NCBI GenBank assembly: GCA_900466875.1 | Contig: UBNQ01000016.1 | Location: forward strand, 124,001-188,000 | Source of the DNA: Hyphomicrobiales bacterium | Lineage (GTDB): Bacteria; Pseudomonadota; Alphaproteobacteria; Rhizobiales; Rhizobiaceae | Direction of reading: 5' to 3' | Length of the DNA: 64,000 nt | Shown: one piece after another, positions 35,441 through 45,335 of the stretch | How positions within the stretch are numbered: the first letter of the stretch is position 1 | How the letters are laid out: every line of letters starts with the position of its first letter | Notes under the pieces: model-generated | Told to the model about the DNA's origin: nothing | Seen by the model: the letters and a program-made list of their open reading frames with translations, nothing else | Database searches by the model: none | Position numbers and translations under genes: made by a program

Positions 35441-37588
35441 ATGATCGAGAACCTCGTATCGCGCAGGAATTTCCTCAGGGGAACCGCACTTGCGACCGCC
35501 GGGCTGGTACTGGCGGTCCAGCTTCCGGGAAACGCCCGTCGCGCCTCGGCCGCGGTTGGCGAGCAGTCGAAATTCATACCAAACGCCTTTGTCAAAATCG
35601 ACGGTGACGGCATCACGCTGATCATGCCGCACACGGAGGTAGGCCAAGGCATCTATACCTCGAGCGCGATGCTCATGGCCGAGGAGCTCGAGGTCGATCT
35701 CGACCAGGTCAGGGTGGAGGCAGCGCCTCCAGATCTCAAGAAGTACATGGACCCCATCCTCTTCGACCAGGCGACGGGCGGTTCGACGTCCACGCAGTCG
35801 GACTGGGTGCGCTTACGGGAAGCGGGGGCGTCCGCGCGGATCATGCTCGTCGCAGCTGCGGCGGCACTGTGGGGAGTATCCGCGGACGACTGCAAGGTCG
35901 AAAAAGGCGTCATTTATCACGGCCCCTCCGGCCGTTCGCTGAGCTATCTCGAAGTCGCTCCGGAGGCTGCTACGCGAGAGGTACCCAAAGAGGTCCCGCT
36001 CAAGGACCCGTCGCAGTTCAAGTTGATCGGCACCAGGGCAAAGCGTCTCGACACCCCGGCCAAAGTCAACGGTTCGATGGTCTACGGGATAGACACCCGT
36101 CTTCCGGGGATGGCGTACGCGACGCTCGCGATCGCACCAGTGAAGGGCGGCCGGATCGCCAGCATAAATGAAGCGGCGGCACGTGCGGTCAAGGGCGTCC
36201 GCGACGTTGTCCGAACGGATGATTCCGTGGCCGTCATCGGCGAACACATGTGGGCCGCCAAGCTAGGTGTCGACGCGCTCGAGTTAAGCTGGGAAAGCGG
36301 GCCAAACGCGTCGATCTCGACCAATGCGATCATAGACGACATGCATGAGGCCTCCCTCAAGCCTGGCGTTGTCGTGAGAGATGACAACGGGGCGGAGGAA
36401 GCGATACGGAAGGCCAAGACAAAGCTCGACGCGGTCTACCGTTCGCCGTTTCTGTCGCACTCCCCGCTCGAGCCCATGAACTGCACGCTGCACATCGAGG
36501 ACGACCGTGCGGAGTTGTGGGTCGGGACCCAGGTTCCGGTCCGGGCCCAAAAGGCGGTCGCCGAAGCCACCGGATTGCCACCCGAGAAAGTGACCGTGAA
36601 CAATCAGCTCATGGGCGGCGCTTTCGGTCGGCGTCTTGATATAGATACGATCGAGCAGGCGGCAAAGCTCCTGCAGAAAATACGATATCCCGTCAAACTG
36701 GTCTGGACCCGCGAGCAGGACCTTACTCACGATTTCTTCCGACCGTATTACTACGATCGCGTATCGGCGGGACTGGACGACACGGGCCGCCTCGTCGGCC
36801 GTACCCACCGGGTGACGGGATCGTCTGTGATGGCGCGATGGGCACCCCCGGCCTTCAAGAACGGCATCGATCCGGACTCACTCGATTGCGCGGCCGAGAC
36901 ACCGTATGACGAGACTTCTGTTTTCGCGGATTACGTCCGCCACGAGCCGGAGGGGCTGACCACGGCATGGTGGCGGGGTGTCGGCGCTACCCACAACCTC
37001 TTCGTGATGGAGAGCTTCGTAGACGAGATGGCGCACGCCACCGAGCAGGATCCAGTCGATTTCAGAAGAAAAATGCTGACCAGGAACCCGCGGGCACTGG
37101 CCGTGCTCGAGCTGGCTGCCGAAAAGGCCGGTTGGAACGACAAGCTTCCGGAGGGGCACGGCCGCGGCGTCAATCTGCAGTTCGCGTTCAATACCTATCT
37201 GGCGCATATCCTCGAGATCGAGGTCGTCCCCGGCAAGCAGGTGAAGCTTCTGCGCTCCGTGTTAGCGGTCGATTGCGGGATCGTCATCAACCCGGACACC
37301 GTCAGGGCGCAGATGGAAGGAGGCGTACTGTTCGGACTTGGCACCGCGATGTTCAACGAGGTGACCTTCACCGGCGGAGCCGTGGACCAGAGCAACTTCG
37401 ATAATTATCGCATCCTGCGCATCAACGAAGCTCCCAAAGTTGAGGTCTACCAGGTCAAGAGCCTCGAGAAGCCCGGCGGCGTCGGAGAAGCTGGAACCGC
37501 CGCGGCGGCTGGCGCTCTGGCGAACGCGATATTCTCGGCCACGGGAAAACGCATTCGGTCGCTCCCCTTGTCGCAGGCCCCGGTGTGA
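35441..37588 (+). CDS. Molybdopterin-binding subunit of an aldehyde/isoquinoline oxidoreductase-type enzyme (IorB-like)
   Basis: 715 residues. A Tat signal is clear: [20 protein letters not shown]. Two molybdopterin-binding halves follow, with [22 protein letters not shown] and the late GGVGEAG segment holding the catalytic Glu of the xanthine oxidase family. These periplasmic enzymes hydroxylate aldehydes or N-heterocycles; the substrate is not deducible. Its maturation probably needs XdhC (17.6 kb) and MoaA, which follows in the same direction after 40 bases. Confidence 0.94.
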   Translation: MIENLVSRRNFLRGTALATAGLVLAVQLPGNARRASAAVGEQSKFIPNAFVKIDGDGITLIMPHTEVGQGIYTSSAMLMAEELEVDLDQVRVEAAPPDLKKYMDPILFDQATGGSTSTQSDWVRLREAGASARIMLVAAAAALWGVSADDCKVEKGVIYHGPSGRSLSYLEVAPEAATREVPKEVPLKDPSQFKLIGTRAKRLDTPAKVNGSMVYGIDTRLPGMAYATLAIAPVKGGRIASINEAAARAVKGVRDVVRTDDSVAVIGEHMWAAKLGVDALELSWESGPNASISTNAIIDDMHEASLKPGVVVRDDNGAEEAIRKAKTKLDAVYRSPFLSHSPLEPMNCTLHIEDDRAELWVGTQVPVRAQKAVAEATGLPPEKVTVNNQLMGGAFGRRLDIDTIEQAAKLLQKIRYPVKLVWTREQDLTHDFFRPYYYDRVSAGLDDTGRLVGRTHRVTGSSVMARWAPPAFKNGIDPDSLDCAAETPYDETSVFADYVRHEPEGLTTAWWRGVGATHNLFVMESFVDEMAHATEQDPVDFRRKMLTRNPRALAVLELAAEKAGWNDKLPEGHGRGVNLQFAFNTYLAHILEIEVVPGKQVKLLRSVLAVDCGIVINPDTVRAQMEGGVLFGLGTAMFNEVTFTGGAVDQSNFDNYRILRINEAPKVEVYQVKSLEKPGGVGEAGTAAAAGALANAIFSATGKRIRSLPLSQAPV

Positions 37589-37628
37589 AATTGCAGCTTT
37601 GGAAGCGGGTGGGCGGCGAACGAGACTG

Positions 37629-38648
37629 ATGGGAAATCATATGGAGCTACCGACGATGGACCGGATGACGGACAGCTTCGGCCGTCGCGTCAGCTATCTG
37701 CGTGTGTCGGTGACAGATCGGTGCGATTTTCGCTGCACCTATTGCATGTCGGAGAGCATGTCGTTCCTACCGAGGGAAGAGCTGCTTTCCCTCGGGGAAC
37801 TTGAAAGGCTCTGTATGGTCTTTATCTCCAAAGGGGTGCGAAAGCTGCGGCTGACTGGCGGCGAGCCTTTGGTGCGCAAGGGAATGATGGATCTCGTCCG
37901 ATCGCTTGGCCGAAAGATCGGATCGGGCCTCGACGAATTGACGTTGACGACGAACGGCTCGCAACTCGCGCAACACGCGGTGCAACTGGCGGACGCTGGC
38001 GTTCGAAGGCTCAACGTATCGCTCGACTCGCTGCAGGCCGACCAGTTCCGCAAAATAACGAGGCGAGGGGAGCTCGAAAGGGTGCTGGAGGGAATTCAGG
38101 CAGCGCTTGCCGCCGGGCTGAAAATCAAGCTGAACGTCGTGGCGATGCGCGGCGTCAACGAGCACGAGATACCCGATATCATCCGTTTCGGCCATCTCTA
38201 CGGCATGGACGTCACGGTGATCGAGACGATGCCGATGGGAGATGTCGGCGAGGATCGGACCGACGTCTACCTGCGGCTTTCGGAGGTGCGCCGAACCCTT
38301 GCCGACCATTTCACGATGACGCCTCTGGACTACCGGACTTCAGGGCCCGCGAGATATGTCGAGGTGGCGGAAACGGGTGGCAGGCTCGGTTTCATCACGC
38401 CCATGACCCATAACTTCTGCGAAAGCTGCAATCGCGTCCGCCTTACCTGCACCGGAACGCTCTACATGTGTCTCGGGCAAGACGATGCCGTCGATCTCCG
38501 TGCAGCATTGAGATCGGGTGCCGACGATGGCGAGCTCGGGCGGGTGATCGACGGGGGAATCGCCCGTAAGCCAAAGGGACATGACTTTGTGATCGGCAGG
38601 GGAGAAAAGCCCGCCGTCCGCCGACATATGAGCGTGACCGGGGGCTGA
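37629..38648 (+). CDS. moaA: GTP 3',8-cyclase MoaA (radical SAM, molybdenum cofactor synthesis)
   Basis: 339 residues. The radical-SAM cluster motif CDFRCTYC (CxxxCxxC) lies near residue 34, [11 protein letters not shown] binds SAM, and the C-terminal cluster uses [19 protein letters not shown]. It ends with the Gly-Gly tail needed in MoaA. It makes the first molybdopterin intermediate from GTP. It is likely a dedicated extra copy coexpressed with iorAB, since the other moa genes are absent here. ATG 37629 and ATG 37641 are both possible; a longer frame overlapping iorB is not MoaA-like. Confidence 0.94.
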   Translation: MGNHMELPTMDRMTDSFGRRVSYLRVSVTDRCDFRCTYCMSESMSFLPREELLSLGELERLCMVFISKGVRKLRLTGGEPLVRKGMMDLVRSLGRKIGSGLDELTLTTNGSQLAQHAVQLADAGVRRLNVSLDSLQADQFRKITRRGELERVLEGIQAALAAGLKIKLNVVAMRGVNEHEIPDIIRFGHLYGMDVTVIETMPMGDVGEDRTDVYLRLSEVRRTLADHFTMTPLDYRTSGPARYVEVAETGGRLGFITPMTHNFCESCNRVRLTCTGTLYMCLGQDDAVDLRAALRSGADDGELGRVIDGGIARKPKGHDFVIGRGEKPAVRRHMSVTGG

Positions 38649-38695
38649 CCACCTCGCGGGACCGCCGAGCTCGGCAACTCTCCCCCGGACACGAG

Positions 38696-38724
38696 CCGCC
38701 CGGGACATACTGGATGCCGGGCGG
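38696..38724. terminator. Hairpin between convergent moaA and acyltransferase genes
   Basis: Eight-base arms CCGCCCGG and CCGGGCGG with a 13-base loop. It sits between the two stop codons without a T-run; probably a shared terminator. Confidence 0.5.
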
Positions 38725-38736
38725 TGAAAGCGGCGA

Positions 38737-39960
38737 TTATTCGGTGTCGAGGATTTCGACTATTCGCGCGAGCAGTCCCTCGGTTCCCGCCACGCAGGTG
38801 TGTACGAGGCTGAGGCCACCGTCGAACGTCGCTGCCGCCACGACGTCCTGGCCCGGAATCGAGCGAAGAGCCGGGGCCCACATCTTCTCAACGACGAGGT
38901 CGCCGATGCTGGTCGGCATCCGCAAAACCCCGAAATTCGTCATCACGCTGTCAAATGGTCCGTGTTTGAGCACACGCTGCCTTGTCGCTTCGTAGCTCGG
39001 ATCGTCAACACAGCGCTTCGCAATATCCCCGACCATCCAGAGGGCCATCTTCCTTTGGCGAAATTTGGCGATCTGCTGATGCACCCGGCTCACCTCGTCC
39101 CAGAACGCCGTCCCACCTCTCTCGAACGGAGTAATCGCGATCGACAGTGACAGGCCGACGTGCTCGGGAACTTCGAACTCCGATCTGAGGTCGATCGGGG
39201 ACATGACCCGCAGGGCCTCTTCCGACCATCGTTCATTCAGGGAGACAAGCGATCGCCCGAGTGCGGCCGTGATCATGGAGTTTATCGTTGTATTACGGGA
39301 CCTCGCGGTCTGCTGAAGCTTCGCCAGGCGGTCCGCGTCGATTTCCACGGAATTGACCGTCGCTCGAAGAGCAGAGGTATGGAGCGGGACAGCGTCGGGG
39401 GCGGCAGTCCCACCGGAAGCAGCGGAATTGCTGAAGAAGGGCGGCACCTCCAACCCTATCCTGTCCTCGAGCCTCGCGTCAGTAGACGCAGCCGTAAGCT
39501 CCGCTCCGCTCAGGGCGGTCAGCAGTTGGCGCATCACGAAGACGGCGGCCATGCCGTCGGCAACGGCATGATTGAACGTGAGGAACAGTGTCGTGGAACG
39601 GAACCCAGCAACCATCGCGGCGCGGACAAGTGGAGCGTCGGCCGATACGAGTGGCCTGTTCATCTCGCTTTCGGCGATTCGCTCCCAACCGGTCGTCGAT
39701 GCCGCAATTGACGTAAGGGATATCGGGCGCTCCGGAACCATGAAGCAGTGCTTGCCATCCTCGCTCCACCCCAGCGAAACACCGAGGAGGACGTGCCGTT
39801 CCTGCACCTTGGCGAGCGCAGCGACGACAGCCGTCTCCGACACCATGCCTGAAACGCGAGCCGCGATCGTGAAGTTCATCGTGCCGTCTTCGCCGTAGGC
39901 GGCAAAGAGATGTTCGAGCGCGCCGAGTGTCCTAAGGGTTCGGGATTTGGCGATGGTCAT
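38737..39960 (-). CDS. Condensation/PapA-type acyltransferase
   Basis: 407 residues of the chloramphenicol-acetyltransferase/condensation superfamily. The active-site motif HxxxDG appears as NHAVADG (about residues 129-135); the first His of HHxxxDG is Asn, which is tolerated because the second His is catalytic. The N-terminal ALEHLFAAYGEDG segment and later SLNERW and PIDLRSEF blocks fit PapA/alcohol acyltransferases. It may acylate an alcohol or a lipid; no PKS or NRPS gene is nearby. GAGGATACGAC precedes the ATG. Confidence 0.82.
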   Translation of the reverse strand: MTIAKSRTLRTLGALEHLFAAYGEDGTMNFTIAARVSGMVSETAVVAALAKVQERHVLLGVSLGWSEDGKHCFMVPERPISLTSIAASTTGWERIAESEMNRPLVSADAPLVRAAMVAGFRSTTLFLTFNHAVADGMAAVFVMRQLLTALSGAELTAASTDARLEDRIGLEVPPFFSNSAASGGTAAPDAVPLHTSALRATVNSVEIDADRLAKLQQTARSRNTTINSMITAALGRSLVSLNERWSEEALRVMSPIDLRSEFEVPEHVGLSLSIAITPFERGGTAFWDEVSRVHQQIAKFRQRKMALWMVGDIAKRCVDDPSYEATRQRVLKHGPFDSVMTNFGVLRMPTSIGDLVVEKMWAPALRSIPGQDVVAAATFDGGLSLVHTCVAGTEGLLARIVEILDTE

Positions 39961-40210
39961 GTCGTATCCTCATTGCTGGCTGTGCACGTACCGGGATACG
40001 CGGGACGCCCCCGGCCATATTGAAGGATCCGGTTGTGCGAGACGGGGGAAGTTGTCTTGGTGTGCTGATATCGAGATCGTCGCGGATAGACGTTACGGAT
40101 GCGGCCGCGCGACCCCAAAGGATGAATCGTCCTATTCGGCGCGGAAACGAAGGCATAGCCATGGTGCTATCAACAGCCCGTGCGGCGACCCGCGAAACTT
40201 GGTGTCGAAC

Positions 40211-41245
40211 ATGCCTCAGCCTTATCCCATACTCGTAGAAGCGCTTGCGGAAATCGCCGCTTCCAACGACAGCGACCAGATTGCGGAAATCGCCCGCAAT
40301 GCCGCGCGCCGGATCCTGTCGGCCGAGGCTATCGCAATGATCCAGGCAAAAGCCGGGATGATCGTGGACGTGGCAGCGTCGCCGATCCCGAAGACAGCTC
40401 TTCCGTTCCTGACCGATCCGGGCTCGGTCTTGATTGCCGTGAGCGCGATGGAGGATGGGACACGCACGTATGGCTGCGCGCTTTCGCGGTCCGTCGGAGG
40501 TGTCCATGTGGCTTCAAAACTCCTCCGGCCGCCGATCGAAGACGTTACCGCGTTCTTTTCCGAGGATGCGGTGCCGGATGCGATCGGCGAGATCGCCGCG
40601 GCGCAGACACTCGCGCGGGCGGCGTCGGCGGCGATCTCGCGATGCGTCGATCTAGGCGAACTGATGAACGCGAGCGCGAATGTCAGGCTGGAGCGCGACG
40701 AGGCGCGGCATAGGCTCAAGAACGTCTACGCTTCGGCAATCGGGCTTGCGAACCTTTCGCTTCCTCGAGAGCATTCGATAGACTTCGCGCAACGCCTTAG
40801 GACACTGGCCGAAGTGCATCATTTCCTCGACAACGACGGCCGGGAAAGTCCGGGAATTTCATTGAAAGAACTCCTTGCGGGCGTGCTTTCTCCCTATCAC
40901 GACCTCGACCTGCCAAGGATACTGGCTGAAGGCCCTGAAATAGAGGTGAGCTCCACGGTGGCCGTGGCGCTGGGCCTTCTCACGAACGAGCTCGCGACGA
41001 ACGCGCTCAAGCATGGATCACTTTCGGTCGCCTGCGGCCAGATACTGATTCACTGGACCTGCTGTGACGGCGAGATCGGCCTCTGGTGGAGAGAGATCGG
41101 TGGACCTCAAGCCGACTGCACGGCATCCCCGAACCAGGGTTCAAAATTGCTGCGCATGATCGTGGATAGCCAGCTCCGCGGAAAGATGGAGCACAGCGTG
41201 ACGCAGTCGGGATTACGGTTCTCCGTGCTGTTTCCGATGTCCTGA
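40211..41245 (+). CDS. HWE/HisKA_2-type sensor histidine kinase (cytosolic)
   Basis: 344 residues. Residues about 1-160 form a GAF-like sensor region; then EARHRLKNVYASAIGLA is the HWE/HisKA_2 phospho-acceptor (His about 173), and LGLLTNELATNALKHG is the ATPase N box. There is no membrane helix. HWE kinases in alphaproteobacteria often serve light or general-stress signalling, with PhyR-type partners; none is in this window. The frame continues upstream to 39947 but only residues from ATG 40211 look kinase-like. Confidence 0.88.
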   Translation: MPQPYPILVEALAEIAASNDSDQIAEIARNAARRILSAEAIAMIQAKAGMIVDVAASPIPKTALPFLTDPGSVLIAVSAMEDGTRTYGCALSRSVGGVHVASKLLRPPIEDVTAFFSEDAVPDAIGEIAAAQTLARAASAAISRCVDLGELMNASANVRLERDEARHRLKNVYASAIGLANLSLPREHSIDFAQRLRTLAEVHHFLDNDGRESPGISLKELLAGVLSPYHDLDLPRILAEGPEIEVSSTVAVALGLLTNELATNALKHGSLSVACGQILIHWTCCDGEIGLWWREIGGPQADCTASPNQGSKLLRMIVDSQLRGKMEHSVTQSGLRFSVLFPMS

Positions 41246-41300
41246 TTGCCGCGAAGAACCAGACCCGCGGAAGCCACGCCACAGGTTCGGCGCGAAGCTC

Positions 41301-41312
41301 GATTATACAATC
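41301..41312 (+). promoter_or_regulatory. GATTATACAATC element
   Basis: GATT and AATC arms around ATAC, 60 bases before the disulfide reductase start; contains TACAAT. Confidence 0.4.
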
Positions 41313-41371
41313 GTCCGCCACGGACAGCTGCTTTTCTCCGAATGGACACAAATCCCCAAGGAGAAACAACA

Positions 41372-42745
41372 ATGGCTCAAGTGGAAACCTTCGACATCCT
41401 CGTCTTCGGAGGCGGCAAGGCGGGCAAGACGCTCGCGATAGAGCAGGCGAAAGCAGGCAAGCGCGTCGCCGTGATCGAGGCTGGGCTGATCGGCGGCTCC
41501 TGCATCAATATCGCCTGTATCCCCAGCAAGACCCTTATACGGAGCGCGGAAGTCGCGCATGCCACCCGTAGGACCTCCGAGTTTGGTACGCATGCCGATA
41601 ATATCCGGACCAGCCTCGATCTCGTCCGTAACCGTACCGCCAGCGTGGTGGCGGAAATGGTGGCCTTCAACCAGACCGGGTTCGACGCCAGCGGCTTCGA
41701 GCTTGTAATCGGGTGGGGGCGGTTCGTCTCGCCCAAGACGATAGCCGTGGAAACCGGAAACGGCGTCAGAACACTGACGGGCGAGAAGGTGTTCATAAAC
41801 CTCGGCACTACGGCCGCCGTACCAGATATCCCCGGACTGGCGGCCGCCGACCCGATCACCCACGTCGAAGCCCTACAGCTCGGGGACATGCCCACGCACC
41901 TGCTCGTTCTCGGCGGCGGCTATATCGGCATGGAACTCGGCCAGGCGTTCCGTCGGCTCGGTGCAGAGGTGACGATCATTGAGACCGGCGCTCGCCTCGC
42001 TCCGAGAGAGGACGACGATGTCAGCGTCGCTTTGCTCGGCGTTCTGCAGGACGAGGGCGTCAACGTAGCTTTCAACTGTACGGGAACGACCGTGACCGGG
42101 AAATCCGGACAGGCGGTAAGCATCACGACGGCGGACGGCCGCGTTTTCGAAGGATCGCACCTGCTGGTCGCCGCGGGCCGTCGTCCGCGGACCGACGGGA
42201 TTGGCCTCGATTTAGCCGGAGTGGAGCTCGATGCGCGAGGGTTTGTGAAGGTGGACAATCTTCTCAGGACCTCGGCGCAAGACGTCTGGGCGATGGGGGA
42301 GGTCGCGGGAACGCCGATGTTCACCCACGCCTCCCTCGACGATTACCGCGTGGTATCCGGGCAACTCAAGGGCGGCGACAGAACCACGGACGAGCGGATG
42401 ATTCCGTATTGCGTGTTCATCGACCCCGAATTCGCGCGGGTGGGCCTGAACGAAAGCGAAGCGCGTTCGAGGAACGTCGAATATCGGGTAGCACGGCTTT
42501 CGATGGACGTCGTCCCGAGGGCGCGCACCCTATCGCAGCGGAAGGGCTTCATGAAGGCGCTGGTCGCAATGGACAGCGACCGTATCCTCGGGTTCGGAAT
42601 GCTGGGCGTCAATGCGGGCGAGGTCATGAGCGTCGTGCAGATGGCGATGCTTGGCGATCTGCCGTCCACGGCACTCAGGGATGGAATTTTCGCCCATCCG
42701 ACGATCTCTGAAGGCCTGAACATGCTGTTTGCCAACGTGAAGTAG
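41372..42745 (+). CDS. Class I pyridine nucleotide-disulfide oxidoreductase (mercuric reductase/Lpd-like)
   Basis: 457 residues. FAD motif FGGGKAGKTLA near the N terminus, redox-active pair GGSCINIACIPSK (Cys-x4-Cys, about 41-46), NAD(P) motif LGGGYIGMELGQAFRRLG, and a C-terminal IFAHPTISEGL with the conserved His. It lacks a heavy-metal N domain and a C-terminal Cys pair, so mercury reduction is unproven; a broad thiol or quinone reductase in stress defence is as likely. AAGGAGAAACAACA is an ideal ribosome site for ATG 41372. Confidence 0.92.
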   Translation: MAQVETFDILVFGGGKAGKTLAIEQAKAGKRVAVIEAGLIGGSCINIACIPSKTLIRSAEVAHATRRTSEFGTHADNIRTSLDLVRNRTASVVAEMVAFNQTGFDASGFELVIGWGRFVSPKTIAVETGNGVRTLTGEKVFINLGTTAAVPDIPGLAAADPITHVEALQLGDMPTHLLVLGGGYIGMELGQAFRRLGAEVTIIETGARLAPREDDDVSVALLGVLQDEGVNVAFNCTGTTVTGKSGQAVSITTADGRVFEGSHLLVAAGRRPRTDGIGLDLAGVELDARGFVKVDNLLRTSAQDVWAMGEVAGTPMFTHASLDDYRVVSGQLKGGDRTTDERMIPYCVFIDPEFARVGLNESEARSRNVEYRVARLSMDVVPRARTLSQRKGFMKALVAMDSDRILGFGMLGVNAGEVMSVVQMAMLGDLPSTALRDGIFAHPTISEGLNMLFANVK

Positions 42746-42751
42746 TCGCCT

Positions 42752-42785
42752 CATCAGCGGCCGCCGGAACCGGCGGCCGCTGATG
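42752..42785. terminator. Strong bidirectional hairpin
   Basis: Sixteen-base perfect arms (CATCAGCGGCCGCCGG and its complement) around AA, between the convergent reductase and channel genes and three bases past the channel stop. No T-run, but the stem is very stable. Confidence 0.7.
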
Positions 42786-42787
42786 GT

Positions 42788-44290
42788 TCAGGTTCCAGCG
42801 GGTATCTCGAATAGCCGTCTGATGCGCGTGGCAAGGGTTTCGGGATGCGTGCCATGCGGGAGGGCGCTCGCGTTCGAGAGATGCTCCTCTTCCTCCATCC
42901 GCCGCGACAGAAGAACCCCGAGCTCCTCCGCAAGAGCCGGACGGTCGCGCATGACGGCGGCCAGATCGCTCTTGGTTATCTCGTAAGTAACCACAAAGGT
43001 GAGCGCGGTCGTGTCTCCCGACTCCGCTGCATCGACAAGCACCCCTCGTTCGCCGAAAAGGTCACCCGGTGACAGCCGCGCCAGCTCAACCGGATGGACT
43101 CCATCCACACGCTGCAATGCCGCGACGCCCGTACGCATGATCATCAGCGACGTCAGCTTGCTTCCCTTAGAGGCGATGACCGAGCCCTTCCGGTAGGTGC
43201 GGCGTGTCATGCCTGACGCAAGGGCGTCTTTCTCGTCGTCGGTTAGGGTGGCGAAGAGCGGGATCGACTCAAGCAGTCGCCATGGAGTGCCCGGATGCTT
43301 TGGCAATTGGGCTTCCGCGGACGTTTCGGAGTGTAGAACGACGCCTTCACGCGGTCCGGCGAGTTTCAGTCCACTGGCCCTCGCGTGACGATATATGAGA
43401 TCGTAGACTTCGCTTTTCGCCGCGCCTGCGGCGGAGAATCCGGAAACTCGGAAGGCCAGCTCGATTTCGACGGCCTGACCGTCGATGCCGACGACCAACG
43501 CCGTGGGCGGTGGCGTCTTTAGGATGGCAAAGCTACTCAGCAGGACCGTCCGCATCGTCTCCTCGATAGAGGCGGGGGTGCGAGTAGGCATGAACCGCAC
43601 CGTTATCGAAACGCCATGTGTCTCCTCCGGCCGCGTCAAATTGACCAGGCGTGCCTTTGCCAGGGTGCTGTTCGGCAGGACGACAAGGTCGTCAGTGCCG
43701 TTCACGAGGTGTGTCGATCTCCAATTGGTCTCCACCACGCGACCTTGGAAGCCTCCTTCCAGCACTATCCAGTCGCCCACTGCATAGGGCCGACCGAGGT
43801 TGAGTGCTATGCCGGAGAAGACGTCGTTGAGAGTACTCTGCAGCGCCAGACCCAACACGATTGCGAACGCTCCGGACGTCGCGATCAGCGTGCCGACAGG
43901 CAGGCTGAAGACATTGGCTATCAACGCCAGACCCGCTCCGAGATATATGACTCCAATAACGAGGTCCTGGGCAAGTCGGCCTTCTCGCGGCTTATTCTCG
44001 AAAATGAGGAATAACCGGACAGCGCTGACAAGGACCACCGCTCCGCCGATCCACCAAACGGCCTTGAGAAGCCCGGTAGTTATCCTCCGCGACAGCAGGT
44101 CGTCGCCGAGATCGGGAGAATAGGGAGCTATGTCGTGTAACAACAGGGTGGCGGTCAAGATCGCGAAGAAGCAGACGCTGACGATGAACCTGATCGTGGG
44201 ATTCCGGCCGAGGGAGACGCGGACCACGACCGTCGTCAAAACCAGTAAGGAGAATTGGAGTACTGGGTTCCATAGGAGGTGTTCGATCAT
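42788..44290 (-). CDS. MscS-family channel fused to a cyclic-nucleotide-binding domain
   Basis: About 500 residues from ATG 44290. Several membrane helices come first (LLVLTTVVVRV, FIVSVCFFAILTATLL, AVWWIGGAVVLVSAVRLF), then the MscS pore/beta region (VLGLALQSTLNDVFSGIALNLGRPYAVGDWI, given here in two conserved parts: LALQSTLNDVFSG and YAVGDWIVLEGG) and a C-terminal cNMP-binding fold (LSPGDLFGERGVLV with the phosphate-binding cassette). In this class the channel may be gated or tuned by cAMP or cGMP. A longer frame to 44392 has no family support. Confidence 0.9.
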   Translation of the reverse strand: MIEHLLWNPVLQFSLLVLTTVVVRVSLGRNPTIRFIVSVCFFAILTATLLLHDIAPYSPDLGDDLLSRRITTGLLKAVWWIGGAVVLVSAVRLFLIFENKPREGRLAQDLVIGVIYLGAGLALIANVFSLPVGTLIATSGAFAIVLGLALQSTLNDVFSGIALNLGRPYAVGDWIVLEGGFQGRVVETNWRSTHLVNGTDDLVVLPNSTLAKARLVNLTRPEETHGVSITVRFMPTRTPASIEETMRTVLLSSFAILKTPPPTALVVGIDGQAVEIELAFRVSGFSAAGAAKSEVYDLIYRHARASGLKLAGPREGVVLHSETSAEAQLPKHPGTPWRLLESIPLFATLTDDEKDALASGMTRRTYRKGSVIASKGSKLTSLMIMRTGVAALQRVDGVHPVELARLSPGDLFGERGVLVDAAESGDTTALTFVVTYEITKSDLAAVMRDRPALAEELGVLLSRRMEEEEHLSNASALPHGTHPETLATRIRRLFEIPAGT

Positions 44291-44351
44291 GTCGTTCTTC
44301 AGCGGCTCGGTTAGGTGGCCAAAAGAGAATGCATGGAACGTCGAATGCGGG

Positions 44352-44360
44352 ATTGTCTTA
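44352..44360 (-). promoter_or_regulatory. TAAGACAAT element ahead of the MscS-cNMP gene
   Basis: Minus-strand TAAGACAAT, about 60 bases before ATG 44290; a weaker match to the shared pattern. Confidence 0.3.
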
Positions 44361-44405
44361 AATCGCCCCGGCGGCCAGAAACGGCCGCTCATCGCGGATG
44401 TGCCA

Positions 44406-45287
44406 TCAGACGTGTACGTCGGTCGATGTGTGGTGCACTCCGCCCGACAGGTTCGGCGCGATACCGTTCAGCTGATGATCAGGGGTGCCGTGTGATTCAG
44501 CGAGCGCCGCGGGCTCGTCCGGATAAAACGCCTCGCGAAAGAACTGAATCGTACCAGGCAGCGCAGATAGCAGGTATTCGGAACCGTGCTCCGATCCTTC
44601 CAGGAGACTAGCGCAGCATGGCACGCCGAACTCCGCCATTCTTTCTTGCATCAGGGCCATCCCACGTGCGGGGATGATCTCATTCGTCGAATTGAAAAGC
44701 ATCATCTGTTCCGCCCCGCGAGTGACGCGGGCCAGAGGGCTGGTCGAAGCGAGGAGGCTGAGGTTGTTGGCGACGAATTCCAACACGACCCCTCTCAGAA
44801 ACGGAACCTGTTCGCCTGCCGCAACGATCGTCTCCCAGCTAACACCGTAGTAATCCCGCAGATGGTCGCTGTCACCGAGAGTGGCCGTGTGGTCCATGAA
44901 GCCCTTGAGGTCGATCAAAGCGGACCATGCCGCGATGGGTATGCTTTCCTTCAAGCCGAGCTCGATCGCAATCGTGCCGCCCAAGCCGATGCCCATCACC
45001 GCCACGCATGCCCGATCGAATTCGAAATCGGAAGCCTTGAGCCATCGGAGCGCGACGACCGCGTCATCAAGGGCGCGCCCCCTCGGACCACTTCGATCGA
45101 GGTTGAAATCCGCAGCGAACACGACGAACCCAGACTTGCAAAGGCGGGCCGCCAGTGCAGCCACCTCGCTTTTGTCGCTCTCGGGCCATCCGCCGTGCAG
45201 GAGGAGGATCGCCCCTGAGGGAGTGTCGGTGACGTATGCGTCAAGCGCGAGACCGTCGCCGATTTCGAGGTCTGCGATAACTCGCAT
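44406..45287 (-). CDS. Alpha/beta-hydrolase fold protein lacking the usual nucleophile
   Basis: 293 residues resembling dienelactone-hydrolase-type proteins: early GAILLLHGGWP strand and oxyanion loop, FVVFAADFNLDRSG, and a late GSEHGSEYLL with a possible His. At the nucleophile elbow, where G-x-S/C-x-G is expected, the sequence is MGIGLGGT, so Gly replaces Ser or Cys. It may be a non-enzymatic fold member or use another residue. AGAGGA precedes the ATG. It follows the YdeP-type gene by 48 bases and is likely cotranscribed with it. Confidence 0.82.
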   Translation of the reverse strand: MRVIADLEIGDGLALDAYVTDTPSGAILLLHGGWPESDKSEVAALAARLCKSGFVVFAADFNLDRSGPRGRALDDAVVALRWLKASDFEFDRACVAVMGIGLGGTIAIELGLKESIPIAAWSALIDLKGFMDHTATLGDSDHLRDYYGVSWETIVAAGEQVPFLRGVVLEFVANNLSLLASTSPLARVTRGAEQMMLFNSTNEIIPARGMALMQERMAEFGVPCCASLLEGSEHGSEYLLSALPGTIQFFREAFYPDEPAALAESHGTPDHQLNGIAPNLSGGVHHTSTDVHV

Positions 45288-45335
45288 GGCTGTATCCTCT
45301 ATGGTAGGCTGGCCGCCGCTGACGGGCCGGGGAGC

